Below, piece after piece: positions 35,709 through 44,281 of a stretch of DNA of 64,000 nt. How positions within the stretch are numbered: position 1 is the stretch's first letter; every line of letters starts with the position of its first letter. Position numbers and translations under genes: made by a program. The DNA is from Planctomycetota bacterium (lineage in GTDB: Bacteria > Planctomycetota > UBA1135 > JACQFD01). The DNA lies in contig JACQFD010000022.1 in NCBI GenBank assembly GCA_016200225.1, positions 62,001 through 126,000 on the forward strand. The letters are read 5' to 3'. Below the pieces are notes generated by a model that was not told the origin of the DNA, did not search any database, and saw only the letters and a list, made by a program, of their open reading frames with translations.

Positions 35709-36527
35709 CTACCTGCTCCCCGATTCCGTCTTTCTCCTCGCATAATATTTTTCCAACTGCCGATCCATCAATTTCGGGAATATTTGTGTAATCACGCCGG
35801 CCCAGCGCTTTGGATGCAGCGCGCCCATTCTGTGTACTTCGGGTTTTCCGGATTGTAATAATTCAATAATCGCGCGGGCGACCGCTTCGGAGGGCTCGCC
35901 TTCGCCTTTCGGGGGAGACGCGCCTTTGTCGCCGGTGGCGGATTGGTGAAATTCGCTGTGCGTCAGGCCCGGGCAAATGACGGAAACGCTAATGTTTTCC
36001 CGCGCGAGTTCGATGCGCGCCGCGTCCGCGAGGCCGTGCAGCGCGAACTTGCTCGCGGAGTAAATTCCCATTCCGGGGACGCCGCGGCGGCCGACGACGG
36101 ATGATACCAATACGATCGTGCCGCCGCCGGCTTTTCTTAACAATGGAACGCCCGCGCGAATGCAACGAACGACGCCGTAAACATTGGTTTCGATCGTCCG
36201 GCGCATTTCGTCTTCCGAAACTTCATGCACCGGATACCAGCCGCCGACGCCGGCGTTTGCTACAATTCCGTCCAGTTTGCCGAACTTGGCGTCGATTTCG
36301 CGAAACGCGCTCTCCACCGATTTTGGATCTGTAACATCCATTCGGATCGGCAGATGCTCGCCCGGAAATTGAAACGTCGCGCGCAATTCCTGCAATCGAT
36401 CGATCCGGCGCGCCGCCATCGCGACGCGCGCGCCGGACTTTTCGAGCGCGACAGCCGTATCGTTACCGATGCCGCTCGACGCGCCCGTCACGAGCACGAC
36501 CGAACCGCGAAGTTGAAACGGTTTCAT
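35709..36527 (-). CDS. short-chain dehydrogenase/reductase
   Basis: A 272-residue NAD(P)-dependent oxidoreductase of the classical SDR family. Seen: the Rossmann TGASSGIG near residue 15, NAG in IVANAGVGG, catalytic Ser in LVSSVVGRRG, and the catalytic pair YSASK (Tyr-x3-Lys). ARRIDRL in the second strand indicates preference for NADP. The C-terminal PEVHRMGALHPKRW and the basic tail are common in SDRs thought to act on lipids or sugars. Substrate unknown. It lies 45 bases after the frameshifted gene's start on the same strand. Confidence 0.9.
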   Translation of the reverse strand: MKPFQLRGSVVLVTGASSGIGNDTAVALEKSGARVAMAARRIDRLQELRATFQFPGEHLPIRMDVTDPKSVESAFREIDAKFGKLDGIVANAGVGGWYPVHEVSEDEMRRTIETNVYGVVRCIRAGVPLLRKAGGGTIVLVSSVVGRRGVPGMGIYSASKFALHGLADAARIELARENISVSVICPGLTHSEFHQSATGDKGASPPKGEGEPSEAVARAIIELLQSGKPEVHRMGALHPKRWAGVITQIFPKLMDRQLEKYYARRKTESGSR

Positions 36528-36556
36528 TACAATTCCGGGGTGGGAAGAATCTTAAA

Positions 36557-37894
36557 TTAACTGTTCCGAGTCATGAGCGCGAAAAACCCGCCTTCGCGCC
36601 CGGGGGCCGGAGCGATGTTTTCCTGACTCACGAGAGTCGCGAGTCCTTGCGTTTCGCAGATTTGCTTTATAACCGATTCGTTCTCCTCGGGCTCGACGGA
36701 GCAGGTCGAGTAAACCACGCGACCGCCCGGCTTCACCGCGAGCATTCCTGCTGTTAACAATCGAATCTGTTGTTGTTGCTGTTTCATTAAACTAATCGAA
36801 TCGACGCGCCAGCGCGCCTCCGGACGCCGCGCGAGCACTCCCGTGTTGGAGCACGGCGCGTCGACGAGAACGGCGTCGAACGGCGCGCCCGGAATCGGGC
36901 CGAGCGTCGCGTCCATGGCAAACGCTTTCACCGATTTTAATTGTAATCTTTCGAGATTTTCGCGCACGCGCTTCACGCGATCGTCGCTCCGGTCGATTGC
37001 AACAATATCGGCCTTGTCGTGTGCGATCTGCGCAAGATGCGTCGTCTTGCCTCCCGGCGCCGAACACATATCGAGTATTTTTTCTTTAGGTTTCGGCGCG
37101 AGCAGATCCGCAACGCGCATTTGCGTTTCGTCCTGAAGGACAAACGCGCCTTTCTTAAATTCTTCCGAATCGAAGAGTCCGTCGGCGCGCGAAGGCAATC
37201 TTATACTTAACGGATGCTCGCCGGGAACGGCGGGAAAACTCTTCGCAAGGAATGCTTCAATAAGCGCTTCGCGACTCATAACATCTGGATTCACGCGCAA
37301 CATCATCGGCGGACGTTCATTGCTGGCGCGAAACGCATCGGCGGCTCCGCGATCGCCGAATCGCGCGCGCCAACGCTCCACTAAGAATGGCGGGAGCGAG
37401 TGGATCGCCGCGAGATAGCCCGTCGGATTTGTCATCGGATCGGGCAACACGGTACGCGCAAAGCGCGCCACGCGAGTCTCCGCGGGAAAACGATCGCGCG
37501 ACGGGCGATACGTTTGAAGCGGTTCAAATGTTACTTCGTTGGCGACCGCGCGAAGGACTGCATTCACAAAACCGGCCGTCGGGCCGGATATGCGTCTGCC
37601 CGCGACCGCGACCGACTCCGATACAATTGCATGCGGCGGAGTTCTTTCCAGATAAATAAGCTCGTAAACGCCGATTCTAAGAATAGTGCGAACGGCTTTT
37701 TCAGGATTACGTCGTAAATAAACAAGAAGAACCGAATCCAATGTTCCCATTCTCCGCGCGACTCCCGAGATAATCTCATGGAGCAATGCGCGGTCGCGCG
37801 GATCCATGTTCCGCGCTTTCGCTACTTTATCAATTTCGCGTGTTGGGACGTCGATTCCTTTATTGAGAAGTTGAAAAGCGAGATCTCGAATCAC
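36557..37894 (-). CDS. rsmB: 16S rRNA (cytosine-967-C5)-methyltransferase RsmB
   Basis: Methylates C967 of 16S rRNA (E. coli numbering). 445 residues, the usual length. The N-terminal NusB-like domain (about 1-150) contains DPRDRALLHEIISGVARRMG; the SAM-binding domain has DMCSAPGGKTTHLAQ; the catalytic cysteines sit in DAPCSNTGVLARRPEARWRV and VYSTCSVEPEENESV. The start is GTG at 37894. It leads into, or lies beside, fmt, trxA and scpA on the same strand, with 113 bases to fmt, and rsmB and fmt often neighbour each other in bacteria. Confidence 0.92.
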   Translation of the reverse strand: MIRDLAFQLLNKGIDVPTREIDKVAKARNMDPRDRALLHEIISGVARRMGTLDSVLLVYLRRNPEKAVRTILRIGVYELIYLERTPPHAIVSESVAVAGRRISGPTAGFVNAVLRAVANEVTFEPLQTYRPSRDRFPAETRVARFARTVLPDPMTNPTGYLAAIHSLPPFLVERWRARFGDRGAADAFRASNERPPMMLRVNPDVMSREALIEAFLAKSFPAVPGEHPLSIRLPSRADGLFDSEEFKKGAFVLQDETQMRVADLLAPKPKEKILDMCSAPGGKTTHLAQIAHDKADIVAIDRSDDRVKRVRENLERLQLKSVKAFAMDATLGPIPGAPFDAVLVDAPCSNTGVLARRPEARWRVDSISLMKQQQQQIRLLTAGMLAVKPGGRVVYSTCSVEPEENESVIKQICETQGLATLVSQENIAPAPGREGGFFALMTRNS

Positions 37895-38007
37895 GAATAT
37901 ATGTGTTGTGTTGCTAAAATTTTGTTGCTTGCCGAATTTGTGGTTACTCCGCTTTACTTCAGTTCATTTCCAAGCAACAAAACGATCTCGATTTGACAAA
38001 TGTAATT

Positions 38008-38985
38008 TTATTGCAACTTTGCTCCGGCGATCCATCGCCTGCCGCGAAGAAACTCCGCAGCATTTAACGCCCTGCCACCCTCCGGCTGTAACCGGTGAAT
38101 CGTCAGCACGCCATTCAAAGTTGCAACGTCGAGGAAGTCTGGTTGCTTGCCATGGGGGTCTGAAGGCAGCGCCGAAATAGTACCCGGTTTTGCGTGGCCG
38201 CCGACGATTTCTTTCACTTCCGCATCGAGTATCCGGAGCGAAATTCCTTCGTCGCCGGCGCTTTCGGAAGCGATCAGCATCGTTTGCGCGCCCGGCCAAG
38301 GCGTCATCGCGCGAATTCTGCGCGCGATCTGTATCGACGGTTGATTCCAGTCAATCCTGCCGTCCTCTTTTTTTAGTTTTTTCGCAATCGTTACTTTGGA
38401 CTCGTCCTGCGGTTCGAATCGCGCTGTCCCCTTCTCCATTTGATCCAACACTTGGATTAGCAATGCCCCACCAATGTTCGCAAGCCGATCTGTTAATTCA
38501 CCGGCCGTTTCGCGGTTTGAAATTGTAGTTTTCGCGGACGCGGCCACAGGTCCCGCGTCGAGTTTTCTTACCATTCGCTGGATCGAAACGCCCGTTTCGG
38601 CGTCGCCCTCGAGAATGGCGAACGCGACGGGCGACGCGCCTCGGAATCGCGGCAGGAGCGATGCGTGTACGTTCAACGCGCCGCGCGGCGTTGAATTTAA
38701 TAATTCGTCTTTTAACAATTGCCCGAAGGACGCGACAACGAGCGCGTCGGCCCCGCTTTTTCGAATCCGATCTAACACTTCCGGATCGTTAACATTCGAT
38801 GTGTGGTAAACTTCGACGCCCTTTTTTGTCGCCATCGCCGCCAGCGGCGACACCTCGACTTTAAGCCCGCGACCCTTCGGCTTTTCCGGAGGTGTTAATA
38901 ATCCGACGATCGTGTGCGCGGAGTCGAGGAGTGCGCCGAATATGGGCGTCGCGAAGGGCGGCGAGCCGGCGAAAAATACCCGCAC
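38008..38985 (-). CDS. fmt: methionyl-tRNA formyltransferase
   Basis: Formylates Met-tRNA(fMet) for translation initiation. 325 residues. Seen: MRVFFAGSPPFATPIFGAL at the N-terminus, LNVHASLLPRFRGASPVAFA with the catalytic Asn-x-His and the SLLP loop, DAETGVSIQRMVRKLDAGP (the conserved Asp), and the C-terminal OB-fold domain from about residue 210. It is one of the core translation genes and lies beside rsmB, as in many bacteria. The usual partner def (peptide deformylase) is not in the window. Confidence 0.94.
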   Translation of the reverse strand: MRVFFAGSPPFATPIFGALLDSAHTIVGLLTPPEKPKGRGLKVEVSPLAAMATKKGVEVYHTSNVNDPEVLDRIRKSGADALVVASFGQLLKDELLNSTPRGALNVHASLLPRFRGASPVAFAILEGDAETGVSIQRMVRKLDAGPVAASAKTTISNRETAGELTDRLANIGGALLIQVLDQMEKGTARFEPQDESKVTIAKKLKKEDGRIDWNQPSIQIARRIRAMTPWPGAQTMLIASESAGDEGISLRILDAEVKEIVGGHAKPGTISALPSDPHGKQPDFLDVATLNGVLTIHRLQPEGGRALNAAEFLRGRRWIAGAKLQ

Positions 38986-39047
38986 GAAGGATGGTTGCTA
39001 ATTCTGTCGGAATTCCGCGGCGGCGTTTCGCCTTGGAATTTTACATA

Positions 39048-39377
39048 TCAGCCGATCACCGGCTTTAGTAATGTCATCAGCGCGCCAAAATCCATCATTT
39101 GCGTTTTCCGCGCGACGGGCTGCGACGCGTCGCCGGCTTTGAACACCATAAATGTAGGAATCGCCGAAATGCCGAAACGCGCCGGAATTTCCGAGTTTTC
39201 GTCTGTATTTACTTTTACGACTTTTACCTTTCCGGCGAGTTCCGTGGAAATCCGATCCACGTGCGGAGAAGAGGCGCGGCACGGACCGCACCACGGCGCC
39301 CAAAAATCAACAAGTACGGGGATGGCGGAATTCTTAATTTCCGCATCGAAATTCGAATCGGTGACTTCCAAAACCAT
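39048..39377 (-). CDS. trxA: thioredoxin
   Basis: A 109-residue thioredoxin that reduces disulfides in target proteins in the cytoplasm. The active site WCGPC lies in DFWAPWCGPCRASSP (near residues 29-33), and FGISAIPTFMVFKAGD contains the cis-Pro loop. The length is normal and no signal peptide is seen. It lies 62 bases before fmt on the same strand. It may serve the peroxiredoxin at 31.1 kb and the cysteine-desulfurase and purF systems nearby, which is only a general inference. Confidence 0.93.
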   Translation of the reverse strand: MVLEVTDSNFDAEIKNSAIPVLVDFWAPWCGPCRASSPHVDRISTELAGKVKVVKVNTDENSEIPARFGISAIPTFMVFKAGDASQPVARKTQMMDFGALMTLLKPVIG

Positions 39378-39500
39378 GGGATGATTTGATAAGTAAAACA
39401 GTAAGAAGAGAATCTTGTCTTTGGGTGAATTTGTCCGGGCTTGCCCGTCGTGGACAGTAGTTCACGGCGCGGTCGGCGTCGAGTCTCTGCCTCGTCGAGT

Positions 39501-40400
39501 TTACACTTCCGTTTCGCCCGCAAGCGCCGTGGCATCGCTCACAGGTTGCGCTTCTTCGATCATCGGCTCGCCAAGATCGCCTGCGATGATTCCCTCGACG
39601 ACGGCCGAAAATTCCGACGGATCCGCAATCGCGCGCGTAATCGAAATTGAACCAAACACCTGCGTTTGTTCGACGGAAATGGCTCCCTGTTTGGCGAGTT
39701 CGAGGACGGCAAGAAATGTCCCGATAACATTTCCGCGCTCGCGCTTTCCCTCGAAAAGCTCGTCGAAGGGAACTCGCTCCCTGCCGAGGAGAATTCGCGC
39801 GACGTCGCGCACAAATTCCGAAACAGGGCGATCCGGAATCCCAATTCTGTGGCTTGGGTCGTCCGATGTCGTCCCGACTTCGCGAAGGACTTTTGAGAAC
39901 GCGGCCAACAAATCCCACGCCCCGACATCGCTCAAATCAATTTCGTCGGGCTCGCGCGGCGCCATTTCGTCGTTGCCGCGCGAAAATAACAATTCGCGGC
40001 GCGAGCCGCGAAGCTGGAGATCGCGCGAGGCTTCGCGCACGCGGCGGTATTGTAATAATCGCTTGACGAGATCGTCGCCGGGTTCGAGATCCTCGCCAAT
40101 TTCAATCGGTTCGGCTGTTGGAATCAGCGCGCGCGACTTGATCGCGAGCAGCGTCGCCGCGACCACGAGATAATCGCCGACGAGCGTCAAATCGAGCGTC
40201 GCGAGCGCGCGAACGTACTTCAAAAAATCGTCGCAGACGCGCGCGATCGAAACTTCTGTAACTTCAACTTCGTGCTCTTTGACGAGATGTAACAAAAGAT
40301 CGAGCGGTCCCGTGAAAACGTCTTCGAGCCGAACGCGAAATTCGGCGTTCAGCTCTCGCGTTTGAGTCGGAAGTTCCTGGGGTTCGTTTGGAGCGATCAT
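39501..40400 (-). CDS. scpA: segregation and condensation protein A
   Basis: Kleisin subunit of the Smc-ScpA-ScpB complex that organises and separates sister chromosomes. 299 residues. The N-terminus shows the ScpA signature VRLEDVFTGPLDLLLHLVKE and VSIARVCDDFLKYVRALATL, followed by LVGDYLVVAATLLAIKSRAL; the C-terminal winged-helix segment (VIGTFLAVLELAKQGAISVE) contacts Smc. ScpB and Smc are not in the window. The 186-base spacer to the divergent kdsD gene probably holds both promoters. Confidence 0.92.
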   Translation of the reverse strand: MIAPNEPQELPTQTRELNAEFRVRLEDVFTGPLDLLLHLVKEHEVEVTEVSIARVCDDFLKYVRALATLDLTLVGDYLVVAATLLAIKSRALIPTAEPIEIGEDLEPGDDLVKRLLQYRRVREASRDLQLRGSRRELLFSRGNDEMAPREPDEIDLSDVGAWDLLAAFSKVLREVGTTSDDPSHRIGIPDRPVSEFVRDVARILLGRERVPFDELFEGKRERGNVIGTFLAVLELAKQGAISVEQTQVFGSISITRAIADPSEFSAVVEGIIAGDLGEPMIEEAQPVSDATALAGETEV

Positions 40401-40586
40401 CTGCGAGACGCGCAGGTTAATGAATATGCCGGCGAAAACTCCAATGACTTTTCAAAGAAACATTTTACAAAACTTTTGCTAACAATGGGTTTCCGGGGCG
40501 CGTGCCGTTATTCCGTGCCGTCTGCATTCGGTCCCCAACGCCGCCTTGCTCGGCAGAGTTTCCGTCCGACCTGTTAATATCATTCC

Positions 40587-41558
40587 ATGACCGATCCCCG
40601 GATCATTCGAGCGCAGACTGTATTTCAAGTCGAATCGCAGGCCATTTCACGGCTGCAGGACATGGTTGGACAGACTTTTGTGCAAGCGACGGAGTGCATC
40701 GTTCAATGCAAAGGACACGTCATCGTGACGGGAATGGGCAAGGCTGGGAAAATCGCGGAAAAGATCTCGGCGACGTTCGCAAGTACGGGCACGCCTTCAA
40801 TTTTTCTTCATCCGGCGGAAGCCGTTCACGGCGATCTCGGCCGATGCCTCGCAAATGACGTCGTTCTTGCACTGAGCAACAGCGGCGAAACTGAGGAATT
40901 GCTCCGTTTGTTGCCGTCCGTTAAACAAATCGGCGCGCGGCTGATTGCCGTGACGAGCAAACCGCAATCCGCGCTCGGAAAGGAGGCCGATATTGTATTA
41001 AATCTCGGCGACATCGAGGAAGCCTGTCCGCTCGGACTCGCACCCACGGCATCGACGGCCGCGATGTTGGCGATGGGCGACGCGCTGGCAATGGTAGTAT
41101 TGGAATCGCGCGGGTTTACTAAAGATAATTTCGCCCTGTTTCATCCGGCGGGAATGTTAGGATTGAAACTGCTTCGCGTGCGCGATCGCATGCGTTGCGG
41201 CGACGCGCTGCCGCTCGTCAAATCCGGAACGATTGTAAAAGAAGCGCTGCGTCCAATGGGCGCCAAGGGACGCGCGGGAGCCGCTTTTGTTGTAAATACG
41301 GAAGGCGTGTTGCTCGGAATTTTCACGGACGGCGATCTGCGGCGCGTTTTATTACAAAACGGAGGCGGAGTTCTCGATGCCGCGGTCGATTCCGTCATGA
41401 TCAGGAATCCGAAAACGCTTGGCCCCGACGCTCTCGCCGCCGAAGCCAGGCGGGTATTGTACGAAAACCAAATCGATCAATTGCCGATCGTCGACGATCG
41501 CAGAAAAGTCGTAGGATTGCTCGACGTGCAGGATCTGCTGGGGATTCCATTGACATGA
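40587..41558 (+). CDS. kdsD: arabinose-5-phosphate isomerase (KpsF/GutQ family)
   Basis: Converts ribulose-5-phosphate to arabinose-5-phosphate, the entry step to Kdo for lipopolysaccharide. 323 residues. The SIS domain has VTGMGKAGKIAEKISATFAS, HPAEAVHGDLG (catalytic His) and LALSNSGETEELL; two CBS domains occupy about residues 205-320, with GIFTDGDLRR and VVGLLDVQDLL. It starts a four-gene plus-strand unit with the LptC-like, LptD-like and TatA-like genes; its TGA overlaps the next ATG in ATGA. KpsF-type genes next to lpt genes are common in Gram-negatives. Other Kdo genes are not present. Confidence 0.93.
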   Translation: MTDPRIIRAQTVFQVESQAISRLQDMVGQTFVQATECIVQCKGHVIVTGMGKAGKIAEKISATFASTGTPSIFLHPAEAVHGDLGRCLANDVVLALSNSGETEELLRLLPSVKQIGARLIAVTSKPQSALGKEADIVLNLGDIEEACPLGLAPTASTAAMLAMGDALAMVVLESRGFTKDNFALFHPAGMLGLKLLRVRDRMRCGDALPLVKSGTIVKEALRPMGAKGRAGAAFVVNTEGVLLGIFTDGDLRRVLLQNGGGVLDAAVDSVMIRNPKTLGPDALAAEARRVLYENQIDQLPIVDDRRKVVGLLDVQDLLGIPLT

Positions 41559-44281
41559 AGCGCCTCGGCTTTTTTGCATTATTATTAATTGTCGGATTGC
41601 TGATTCTGTATGCACTGTCGGACGACGCGCGGAATCTAACGACTTCGCGCGGCGGGTTTCGGCGGGAATCCTCTCCCGCGTTTCGGGACAAGAGTGCAAC
41701 TCCGTTGAATTCCATCCTGCCCGGCAAGGCCTCGGTGACGGGCATGAGCCTGACGCCCATCGAGGATTTTAGCATCTGGTTATTAAAAAAATCGCGAGAT
41801 CCTTATATTCACATAACGTCGCCATTATTAAGATTCGGCCGCGACGGCTCCGGAACAATGGAATCCGCCCGGATCTCGTTTCTCGGTAAAAACAGCGGAG
41901 CGCAAGCGCCAGTTGAAATCTCCGCGGCGCAAATTCACTCGGCTTTCGGCGGCAATCCTCCGCGACCGCTCGCCGGCCCGATGGACGCCACGGATGCTAC
42001 AATTATTTTCCGCGGCGGCAAATCCTCGAATCCGACAATTATTACAACAAGAATCGCCGCATTGCGGCTGACGTTTCGGGGCGATCATGATAATTTGGAG
42101 CCGAGGGATTTCAATTCCAAGGAATCTTTTGTAATGACCGGCGACGGAATCCGCGGCTCCGGCACCGGCGTCGACGGAGATGCGCTCACGGAGATCGTTA
42201 AAATTCATGAAAATCCGTTTTTTGAGCTCACGGGCGGCAAACTCAGTTCGAGCGGCAATCGAATCATTCTCAAATCGCGCGGTGAAACCACGATCGAATC
42301 GCACCGGGACTGGCTCTCCGAATTCACTGTTATATTTAATAATCAAGCCGATTTTCGACTGGAGAAACCCGGACAGTCCGGATTTCTCGAATTGAATTCC
42401 AACCAACTCGCCGCCCAACTTCGCGAGGAATCCCCCGCCGACGGCGCGGAAAATACATTAAAGATTCGGGAGATTACTTCGAATACGATCGTGTCGTTTC
42501 GCACGGAGTTCATCGAAGGCCGCGGCACGTCGATGATCGTAAAAACTCCCTCCGGCGACATGGTCGACGAGCTGGCGCTTCAGGGTCCGTATGTATTAGA
42601 TATCAATTCCGCGAAATCGTCGCGGACCATTCCCGGATTCGGCTCTCCGGCGAATTCGGTCATCGAGGGCGGCAAGACATTTTTTGTAAAAGCCCTTTCG
42701 CGCGATCCGGCCAGGAAAGATTTTTATATGAAAGCGCTCGGCCGGCCGAAAATTACGTTAAAAGATCGCGAGACCGGAAAAGTATCCGTTATTTCGGCCG
42801 GAATGATCGAGGCGTGGATGTCCGACGAGCAGATCGATTCGTTCAAAGCGACCGGAAATGTTATTATCGAAAGCGAAATGGGCCATGGCGTCGGCGATGT
42901 GCTCGATGTTACCGAAATACGGCAGAATCCAATTGTTACTTTAACGTCGTCCACGACGGCAACCCTGAATTTGAACGGCGCTTCCGCGGGTTCCGGGACA
43001 TCGCAACGCGACATCTCCGGAAGAAAAATTGTATTCACTCCTTCCGGACGCGACTCGTCGCTCGTCGTCGCGTCGGGCGACGTCCATGGCTCGTTCCACG
43101 AAAACGACGCCCGACGGCTTTTCTTTAATTGCGCGAAGCTCGAGGCAACGATCATAAAAAATTCGGTCGAGTCCGCCACGCTGTCCGGATCCGTGGATGC
43201 CGTTTCGGAGTCGCCGCAATCCAGCGCGAGATTGCTTGGATCCAAATTAAAATTAGATTTTAATAATTCACAACCCGCGAAATCCGAGAATCGAACTTCA
43301 CTTCCGAGGAGCGCGGTGTTGACCGGCTCGCCCGCCGTCATCGAGGATTTGGGCGCCGAATCGGGAAAACGACGAGTTTTATATTCGCCGGAAGTAACTT
43401 TCGAAAATGATAAAGTTTCGATGATCGGCCCCGTCGAAATCTCGTTGCCGTCGCGCTCCGTTTTCGGTCAATCGTTAACATCCTCCGGCGCCGACTCCGG
43501 CGGCGATTCGCAGATGTGGATCGGCGGTTCACACCTCGATACGTGGTTCGACGCCGACGGCAAACAAACGCGCGCGCGGCTGCTCGGACCGTTTTCGAGC
43601 CGCGGCGAAATGGAGATGGAGGGCCGCGAACTCGTTCTTAATTTTATAACGGGCGAACATTACTTAATCGCCGACGAAGGAAAGCGCGTCAGCGTGAAGA
43701 GCGCGGGCCGAAAAATTAATTCCCGCTTTTTGTTGGAGGCGTCGAGGATCGATTTTAACACTTCGAATGAATCGGTGGTTTTAACCAATGACGGCCTCGT
43801 CGAGATTCAGCAGGTCGGATTCGCGTTTGGTAACAGTTCGGCGGGCGAACCGCTCGCGATGACCGGCCGCAATCGCATTCGAGTCTCGTCGAAGGGCCGT
43901 GTCGAATTGAATCGTTCGTCGGCTTCGTTCCGCGACAACGTCGTCGCCGAAGGCCTCGATCCGGCGGGGACGCGCCTTTGGAAAACGGACAGCCAAGTTC
44001 TAACAGTTGCGTTCGACTCCGCTCGCGAAGTGCGGAGCGTGCGCAATTCGGGCGACGTCCACTTCGATGTCCCGGGCCGCCTCAGCGGAAATTGTGATGA
44101 GCTGTACACAGAAAAATCGAACGACTTCTTCGAGCTGAAATCGGAGAGTCCGCGTGAAACGTATCTGGATTTGGGTAAACTTAAGTATCGCGGACCGTGG
44201 CTGCGGTTGAACACGCGGACCTACCTCGTTGAAACCGGTCCCTCGGTCATCTCCACTTCCGCGAAATCCAAATCGCACTAA
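41555..44281 (+). CDS. giant LptC-like/LptA-like periplasmic protein
   Basis: 908 residues from the ATG at 41555 (overlapping the kdsD stop); the open frame extends upstream only as a shadow of kdsD. An N-terminal anchor is seen (MKRLGFFALLLIVGLLILYAL), as in LptC, which docks to the lipopolysaccharide ABC exporter. The remainder is one long beta-rich region with repeated short strands of the OstA/LptC beta-jellyroll kind (for example IFRGGKSSNPTI, IMFTPSGRDSS-like and LVEIQQVGFAF). Ordinary LptC is about 190 residues, so this is roughly five times larger and may fuse LptC with several LptA-like bridge modules. Assignment rests on order, anchor and neighbours rather than on motifs. Confidence 0.55.
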   Translation: MKRLGFFALLLIVGLLILYALSDDARNLTTSRGGFRRESSPAFRDKSATPLNSILPGKASVTGMSLTPIEDFSIWLLKKSRDPYIHITSPLLRFGRDGSGTMESARISFLGKNSGAQAPVEISAAQIHSAFGGNPPRPLAGPMDATDATIIFRGGKSSNPTIITTRIAALRLTFRGDHDNLEPRDFNSKESFVMTGDGIRGSGTGVDGDALTEIVKIHENPFFELTGGKLSSSGNRIILKSRGETTIESHRDWLSEFTVIFNNQADFRLEKPGQSGFLELNSNQLAAQLREESPADGAENTLKIREITSNTIVSFRTEFIEGRGTSMIVKTPSGDMVDELALQGPYVLDINSAKSSRTIPGFGSPANSVIEGGKTFFVKALSRDPARKDFYMKALGRPKITLKDRETGKVSVISAGMIEAWMSDEQIDSFKATGNVIIESEMGHGVGDVLDVTEIRQNPIVTLTSSTTATLNLNGASAGSGTSQRDISGRKIVFTPSGRDSSLVVASGDVHGSFHENDARRLFFNCAKLEATIIKNSVESATLSGSVDAVSESPQSSARLLGSKLKLDFNNSQPAKSENRTSLPRSAVLTGSPAVIEDLGAESGKRRVLYSPEVTFENDKVSMIGPVEISLPSRSVFGQSLTSSGADSGGDSQMWIGGSHLDTWFDADGKQTRARLLGPFSSRGEMEMEGRELVLNFITGEHYLIADEGKRVSVKSAGRKINSRFLLEASRIDFNTSNESVVLTNDGLVEIQQVGFAFGNSSAGEPLAMTGRNRIRVSSKGRVELNRSSASFRDNVVAEGLDPAGTRLWKTDSQVLTVAFDSAREVRSVRNSGDVHFDVPGRLSGNCDELYTEKSNDFFELKSESPRETYLDLGKLKYRGPWLRLNTRTYLVETGPSVISTSAKSKSH

